From Methylovirgula sp. HY1 (GTDB lineage Bacteria > Pseudomonadota > Alphaproteobacteria > Rhizobiales > Beijerinckiaceae), in contig NZ_CP073764.1 of NCBI RefSeq assembly GCF_019343105.1, positions 558,001 to 622,000 of the forward strand: DNA of 64,000 nt. Direction: 5' to 3'. This document shows positions 58,953-64,000 of the stretch, in pieces. The translations under genes and the position numbers were made by a program. Every line of letters begins with the position of its first letter. Position 1 is the first letter of the stretch. Below the pieces are notes generated by a model, which was given only the letters and a program-made list of their open reading frames with translations, did no database searches and was not told where the DNA came from.

Positions 58953-61825
58953 GAGATTTTCAATCTCGTATTGAAGGCGCGCGGCGCCTGCAAGCAACAT
59001 GGTTCGCGCAGCGAAACCTCGTCGAGGCCTTGAATCGGGCGTTAGACAGTATCGGGTTTTCAGAAGCCTACGTTGCCGAATGCGTCGGCCTGGGCGAGCG
59101 GCGTCCCGACAAGAAAAAAGCTATCAAGGATTTAGTTTGGGGCATGATGGAATTTGACGGCGCTGCAATGCGTCTGATCGATTCTCCAATCCTTCAACGG
59201 CTCAGACATATAAGGCAATTGGGTTTCAGCTATCTGACCTATGCCTCCGCAGAGCATTCTCGTTTCCCTCACTCTATTGGTATGGCGCATGTCGTTACGC
59301 GTTTTGCGGCGTCCATTGAACGTAATAAGGAGGGCATTCCTGGTGAGATGCAGCCTGATCTTGACGGATTTAAATCCATCAAGGATTTAGGAGGTCTGAC
59401 AATCGATGATCTCGTTCATGCGGCGCTTCTGCATGACGTTGGTCATCTTCCTTTCTCGCATGCGGCCGAAAACGCAGTTGAAGCGAGTAGGGATCTATTT
59501 CGATTTGGTGGTGCATCTTACGAAGACTTCAAAGACAGAGCCGAGTATTTTCTAAAAGGGCAACTCTCGCTGTCGGAAGCGATATCGTTGCTCGTAGTTT
59601 TGTCTCCCCGATTTGTGGAATTTTATACAAAATACGTTCAGCGGCAGTCCGATTTAGAATCTCCCTTGCGGTTGGCTTGCTTGATCGCTGGCCAGCGCGT
59701 GTTGGATAATTGTGGAAATATTCAGGATATCATTTCCTCATCTTCGGTCGATGCCGACAAGATCGATTATGTCAATCGAGATGCGTCGGAATGCGGGATT
59801 CCGATCGGTGTCGACGTGTCACGGGTTTTTCTCGGCAGCAGCCTGGTTGGCCTGCAAGCAAAGAAATCTGAAGAGCTGGGTTACAGTCCCGATGATCGTT
59901 TCGTGTTTGCGCTCAATGCGTCCGGATGGGATACATTCGACGAGATTATTCGGGCGCGTTCGACGTTATATCAACGTGTCTACCTGCACGCCGTGACGAG
60001 AACAGCGGAGGCCTTATTTGCTCGAGCTCTGAAAATTAATGCCATCTGGGTCAGCGAGACCGAGAAGGACACTGAGCTTTCAGATGTGATCTCTCTATGG
60101 GCTCAACATGATGATTCAGTAATCGATAATCTGGCGCGCGTAGATAACCTCGAAGTTCGTCGTCTAGGTGCGGCCCTCCGTGACAGACGTCTTCCCAAAA
60201 AAGCGTGTGCTCTCGGGGCAAGCGTTTTTTCGATGCAGGTCCCAATCAAGTTTGTGCTTCCGAAGGTCTTTGGCGGTCCAGCACATGTGAGCGAAGAAGC
60301 GTTTATCACCAAGCTCGTCGTAAATCCATTTTTGCGGAACTACACGAGAGGGCATGAAGACGCGGTTGATAGCGTCGAATTCGAGAACCAGACGAAAGAC
60401 GAGGCGCATCTGATTTGCGAGCGATTGAACGATGTTGATTCGTCCCTTGTGCCGCTTGGTGAGCTTGAAAACGTCGTTTTAATTGCGATCGCTGCTTTGG
60501 ACGAGCGGAAGACGGAGGCTCCGGTTTTTCAGCACGGTGAATTGTTATCGGCTGACGTCTTTACTAACGTGCGTGGCGTCAGTGATGCCTCTGATTACTT
60601 TAGGCAGATTGGCTATGTTATGGCGCCGTTCGAGTGGCGAGAGCTTGTTTGCGTTGCGGTCCGTTCGGTGTTGTATCGGCGTTCGCTGTCTTATCAGGTT
60701 ATTAATTTTGATGCGTCTGACGGATCAGATGGTGGGACAAAGACCTATTCTGCCTTTCCTCTAACGTTGCTGGATATTGAAGGAATTGTGCGAAGGACCG
60801 GTCTCTCAAGAACGAGGTTGACTCGTGTCATGGATGCACTTTCCACAACAGACTATTTCAATACTCATCCGATCTTGGCGCGGCGAACACCACCCAATCG
60901 AGTTTCGGACCTCGATAACCGATATGGAAAATTTTCCGGTGAGGATGGCTGGTCGATAGGTAATTCATCTATTGCCGCGTTCGTCGATCAGTTTCCGCCC
61001 AGGCTTCGAGGCGGTTTGATTGAGTGTCTCGGAAGGGGAGCTTACTTAGACAGGGCAGAAATTGTCCAGAAGCTCACTCGAACTGTCCGTGATTTTTTGA
61101 GTTCTGAGAAGATCAATGTTTCGCTTGTGCCATTGTCGATTAGCAGCTCTGGAGACGTATGGAGCGGCCTCCGGACGTCATTGAGCAATGACGAGAGAGT
61201 TAGTTTTCACACAACGCTAAGCGCCGCACTCGAACACACTGATGATAGCTGCTGCATTATTTTGGTAGATGATAATGCAGCTTCCGGTATTCAATCTGCT
61301 TCGCAATTATATGCCTACAGTGGAAAGGTTCGCGGCGAATGGCCGGTTGATCTGCGAAATGAATCGACCCTTTTAGACAATTTGTCTTTTGAATTGTGGA
61401 GCCGATTGCAAGCGCGTAAGCTTGCGATTGCAGTTGCCGTCGGGCATCAAACAGCACGGGACCGCTTATCCGCCACGGCGCTGGATTTGGGTTTGACTCA
61501 ATTTCGAGGCCTATTCTCCTCCGAACAAATTGGCGCTAACGTAGTGTGGCCAGCCGAGTTGCGCAGCTTCCTGGAACAGGTTGGGCGGGATTTAATCGCG
61601 TATGATCGGTGGAATGGGGCCTACGAAGGTCTTTCGTCCGAGCAACAGCAGATATGTGAGAACCATGCCTTCGGGTACGGTGCTTTTGGCGGTTTGACGA
61701 TCCTGGCGTCCACTGTGCCGACGTCAACGGTAACCGCTCTCTGGCTGCCGGGTTTTTGGCAAGGACGGCCCTGGATCCCTCTTGCGATCCGTTGGGGCCG
61801 TTTGAACAAGGTCACGTTTGCCTGA
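58949..61825 (+). CDS. HD phosphohydrolase fused to a phosphoribosyltransferase-like domain
   Basis: A 958-residue two-domain protein. The N-terminal half is SAMHD1/dGTPase-like: RLRHIRQLGFSYLTY, RFPHSIG (H108), ALLHDVGHLPFSHAAE (H162, D163) and VDADKIDYVNRDASECGI, giving the H..HD..D metal set. A central helical part (about 330-690) follows. The C-terminal part (about 690-958) contains CCIILVDDNAASGIQSASQL, the PRPP-loop pattern (V-D-D-x3-S/T-G) of type I phosphoribosyltransferases. HD proteins of this type remove triphosphate from dNTPs or cut nucleotide signals. The fusion suggests a nucleotide-depleting or base-modifying immune effector (inference). The gene is less GC-rich than the chromosome core. 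Confidence 0.75.
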   Translation: MRDFQSRIEGARRLQATWFAQRNLVEALNRALDSIGFSEAYVAECVGLGERRPDKKKAIKDLVWGMMEFDGAAMRLIDSPILQRLRHIRQLGFSYLTYASAEHSRFPHSIGMAHVVTRFAASIERNKEGIPGEMQPDLDGFKSIKDLGGLTIDDLVHAALLHDVGHLPFSHAAENAVEASRDLFRFGGASYEDFKDRAEYFLKGQLSLSEAISLLVVLSPRFVEFYTKYVQRQSDLESPLRLACLIAGQRVLDNCGNIQDIISSSSVDADKIDYVNRDASECGIPIGVDVSRVFLGSSLVGLQAKKSEELGYSPDDRFVFALNASGWDTFDEIIRARSTLYQRVYLHAVTRTAEALFARALKINAIWVSETEKDTELSDVISLWAQHDDSVIDNLARVDNLEVRRLGAALRDRRLPKKACALGASVFSMQVPIKFVLPKVFGGPAHVSEEAFITKLVVNPFLRNYTRGHEDAVDSVEFENQTKDEAHLICERLNDVDSSLVPLGELENVVLIAIAALDERKTEAPVFQHGELLSADVFTNVRGVSDASDYFRQIGYVMAPFEWRELVCVAVRSVLYRRSLSYQVINFDASDGSDGGTKTYSAFPLTLLDIEGIVRRTGLSRTRLTRVMDALSTTDYFNTHPILARRTPPNRVSDLDNRYGKFSGEDGWSIGNSSIAAFVDQFPPRLRGGLIECLGRGAYLDRAEIVQKLTRTVRDFLSSEKINVSLVPLSISSSGDVWSGLRTSLSNDERVSFHTTLSAALEHTDDSCCIILVDDNAASGIQSASQLYAYSGKVRGEWPVDLRNESTLLDNLSFELWSRLQARKLAIAVAVGHQTARDRLSATALDLGLTQFRGLFSSEQIGANVVWPAELRSFLEQVGRDLIAYDRWNGAYEGLSSEQQQICENHAFGYGAFGGLTILASTVPTSTVTALWLPGFWQGRPWIPLAIRWGRLNKVTFA

Positions 61826-61928
61826 GCGAATTAAAATTGCGACATCGGCCTGCACCTCGAAAAATTGCCCTACTTCGCTCTTCAAGGCGGTTGAGCATGG
61901 AGTCGGCGAAAGATCGCCGTTGCGCACG

Positions 61929-62972
61929 CTACCGGAAGCAGTCAGGGAGCGGGATAGTGGACGCGGATCGCTTGGAACAGCGAATCGAGATACGCGCAGG
62001 AAAACGCGGATCGAAGGTTATGATAACTGGGGCTCCGGATCGATAGTCGTTCGACCAATCAGATAAGGCTAAGAGGTTACCGGGTGCGAAAAACGTTCGT
62101 GCTTCAACGACCGCTTGACGAAGCTTCGCTAATTCATTTATGGCCGAGCGTGCGAGATGCTCTGCTTGGAATAAGTAGTCGTCCTGCGTAAGTTCGCTTG
62201 TGACAAATTCAAGAGCGGCATCCGGGTCGGCCGCCCGAACCTTCGAGAGGGCTAGCGCTGTGTTTCTCGCTTGTCCGACGACCGAGAAGCGTTGGCGTAA
62301 AAATCCAAGGCCAGACACAGAGTAGGTCGCGACGACGCGCGTGCTTCGCCGCGTCGTCTCCTTGCCATAACTGTCGACCGCAGCAACCTCTTCAGCCACT
62401 TCGATAGCTAAATAACCCCTTGCACCGATCCTTGCGAGCTTCTCGCAAGCCAACTTTGATGTTTTGGTCCAAAGAGTTTGGCGGAGCAGGTCGATTTTTT
62501 GAGCGATCGGCTCAAGCGCTGACGTCTCTTCGCGAGCACCGGCTATTTGTGGAAGAGTTTCGAGCAAGAAGTCTTGCGCATGTTCAATAGCCTCTCGATG
62601 TTTCCTTTTCGCAACAGCAGCATTGGCAATAGCTGCACCAAAGTGTGCTTTTGCGCACTCGTGCCCGATAGCCCGAAGGACACCTTCTTTGGGAAACCAG
62701 GTAAGGGCTCCATCAAAGTATTTTGGGGAGATAGGCGAACAAATCGGACATGATGCCATTCCGACGTCCATTCGCTTTTTTTCTGGTATCGAAAAGCGAC
62801 AAAGTTCTTCGAAGTCTTGATCTTGCGGTGGCTTTGATGGGTCGTGGTAGCGCCAAACATCGGGCCTGCCAGTTTCAGCAACATGAGCCTTGAACTCGTC
62901 GATGATGTGCTTCCCTGGTCTCGAGGTGAATGGACCTGAGACTGCCTGAATTTGGGCAGTAGATTTGGGCAT
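61929..62972 (-). CDS. Unknown protein with Cys-based metal site
   Basis: A 347-residue protein from ATG 62972 (AAAGG about 7 bases upstream; a longer start at 63056 is less good). The N-terminal region has CPIC (ASCPICSPISPKYFDGAL), then WFPKEGVLRAIGHECAKAHFG, a C-x2-C with H/C pair that may bind zinc. Helical, Lys/Ala-rich middle and mixed C-terminus. The family was not recognised. It converges on the HD/PRTase gene and shares its less GC-rich composition, so it probably belongs to the same acquired block. Confidence 0.6.
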   Translation of the reverse strand: MPKSTAQIQAVSGPFTSRPGKHIIDEFKAHVAETGRPDVWRYHDPSKPPQDQDFEELCRFSIPEKKRMDVGMASCPICSPISPKYFDGALTWFPKEGVLRAIGHECAKAHFGAAIANAAVAKRKHREAIEHAQDFLLETLPQIAGAREETSALEPIAQKIDLLRQTLWTKTSKLACEKLARIGARGYLAIEVAEEVAAVDSYGKETTRRSTRVVATYSVSGLGFLRQRFSVVGQARNTALALSKVRAADPDAALEFVTSELTQDDYLFQAEHLARSAINELAKLRQAVVEARTFFAPGNLLALSDWSNDYRSGAPVIITFDPRFPARISIRCSKRSASTIPLPDCFR

Positions 62973-63212
62973 CGAATGCCTTTCACCTGCTTCTGTGATC
63001 GTCGTGATTGCCTCTGCGCAGCTCGTGTACCCGACCAGCTCCCTCGTGTCTTGCACGCGAGGGAGCTGGTCGTTTCGTGCAGCCTTTCAGAGATCATCTG
63101 ACCCGATCACCTGATTGCCTCTCTACGGAAAAACTTTCCTTACATTTGCGGAGACACATTCGTTCACAGCGGCAAACCTTTGGTATCCGCTACACCTATT
63201 TATTCGGGATAA

Positions 63213-64000
63213 TTATGAGCACCCGGTTGTTGAACCGCAAGTGTCGCACTTGAGGCACGTGCCGTTTCTCACCAGCGTAAAATTATTGCACTCGGGGCAG
63301 GATTCGCCCGTATAGCCTTTCATCCGCGCTTCGCTGCGCCGGCTCGCGACGCTCGCGCGTTCGCCCGGCATCGACCAATCGAACGAACCCAATTCGGACT
63401 CGACTTCGAATTCGAGATCCTTCTTCAACGCGGTTGCGCCTTGCGTGCCGGCGGCTTGCGGTGCGGTCGTCACCAGCATCAGCTTGTCGGTCGGTTTTCC
63501 CCGCACGAAGCCCGACGAGACGAGTTTGGTCGCAGACGATGCCGCGCCTTGTGGCGCCCGGCTCTGTTCCTCGCCCTTGCCCAGCACGTCATGGCCGATG
63601 TCGGAGGGATCGATATGAGCGAGATCATTGCGGCCGAGATAGGAGATCGCCAATTCGCGGAAGACGTAATCGAGGATCGAGGTTGCATTCTTGATCACGT
63701 CATTGCCTTGCACGAGACCGGCCGGCTCGAAGCGCGTGAAGGTGAAGGCATCGACATATTCTTCGAGCGGCACGCCATATTGCAGGCCGACCGAAATCGC
63801 GATGGCGAAATTATTCATCAGCGACCGGAAAGCGGCGCCTTCCTTATGCATGTCGATGAAGATCTCGCCGATGCGCCCGTCCTGATATTCGCCGGTGCGC
63901 AGATAGACCTTATGGCCGCCGACCACCGCCTTTTGCGTATAGCCTTTGCGCCGATCGGGCAGGCGCTCGCGCTGGCGGTCGCGTTCGATCCGCTCGACGA
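63213..64000 (-). CDS. nrdJ: Vitamin B12-dependent ribonucleotide reductase, C-terminal part
   Basis: The gene runs off the window end; the last about 262 residues are present. The segments [40 protein letters not shown] and [14 protein letters not shown] match class II reductases. The C-terminal zinc/redox tail has CPECN...[14 protein letters not shown]. The enzyme makes deoxynucleotides with adenosylcobalamin in the cytoplasm. Codon use and GC return to core values here, marking the right border of the acquired block. The 240 bases between it and the gene at 61929-62972 contain no supported gene. Confidence 0.95.
   Translation of the reverse strand, partial: VERIERDRQRERLPDRRKGYTQKAVVGGHKVYLRTGEYQDGRIGEIFIDMHKEGAAFRSLMNNFAIAISVGLQYGVPLEEYVDAFTFTRFEPAGLVQGNDVIKNATSILDYVFRELAISYLGRNDLAHIDPSDIGHDVLGKGEEQSRAPQGAASSATKLVSSGFVRGKPTDKLMLVTTAPQAAGTQGATALKKDLEFEVESELGSFDWSMPGERASVASRRSEARMKGYTGESCPECNNFTLVRNGTCLKCDTCGSTTGCS

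Noticed and set aside
54139-63056. Prophage or integrative element
   Set aside because: No integrase, structural phage genes or tRNA-flanking att repeats were seen; only IS elements border one side.

Overview
The window reads as one stretch of chromosome from an alphaproteobacterium of the order Hyphomicrobiales, plausibly Beijerinckiaceae or a relative. The evidence is the GC-rich coding, B12-dependent ribonucleotide reductase, FixL/FixJ-like two-component genes, paired Liv-type ABC operons, and palindromic intergenic repeats of a kind common in this order. The species cannot be fixed from the sequence alone.

Layout: 1-7.3 kb holds the end of an exopolyphosphatase gene, a low-GC frameshifted JAB/JAMM peptidase ORF, RNase D, AspRS, small hypothetical genes and tRNA-Thr. 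7.3-12.2 kb is a Liv-type ABC operon on the minus strand with a fused LivM-LivG protein. 12.4-17.3 kb carries RlmB, tRNA-Tyr, a PRC-barrel protein, an MFS transporter and a glycosyltransferase remnant. 17.5-26.7 kb holds an ABC exporter, a NarK-like transporter with a 50-residue membrane ORF next to it, a dimethylargininase-family enzyme, LysR divergent from CidA/CidB-like genes, an esterase, and a stretch of decayed gene fragments. 26.7-33.4 kb holds the YfgM-like/Der pair, a PanE-like reductase, and TetR divergent from an EmrAB-type efflux operon. 33.8-41 kb has a second complete Liv operon, an exported bicupin of the oxalate decarboxylase family and an AraC regulator. 41.4-46.7 kb has a sensor kinase/response regulator pair, a receiver fragment, a quinone oxidoreductase, a rhodanese and a frameshifted GIY-YIG gene that runs into a cluster of palindromic repeats.

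47.08-53.82 kb is a nest of IS21-family elements: a 3'-truncated copy of element A, an inverted second copy of A, and a different element B inserted in the istB of that second copy with an 8-bp target duplication. A small gene beyond the nest is cut by it.

54.1-61.8 kb is the most novel part and looks like a defence island, less GC-rich than its surroundings. Two translationally coupled gene sets diverge from a 0.54-kb intergenic region. Leftward runs N6-adenine methyltransferase > AAA+ ATPase with zinc ribbon > HEPN-type putative RNase. Rightward runs a 164-residue unknown protein > a 958-residue protein with a SAMHD1-like HD domain and a C-terminal phosphoribosyltransferase-like motif. The architecture suggests a modification-linked, nucleotide- or RNA-targeting immunity system; this is inference. 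An unknown Cys-containing protein and the 3' part of nrdJ close the window.
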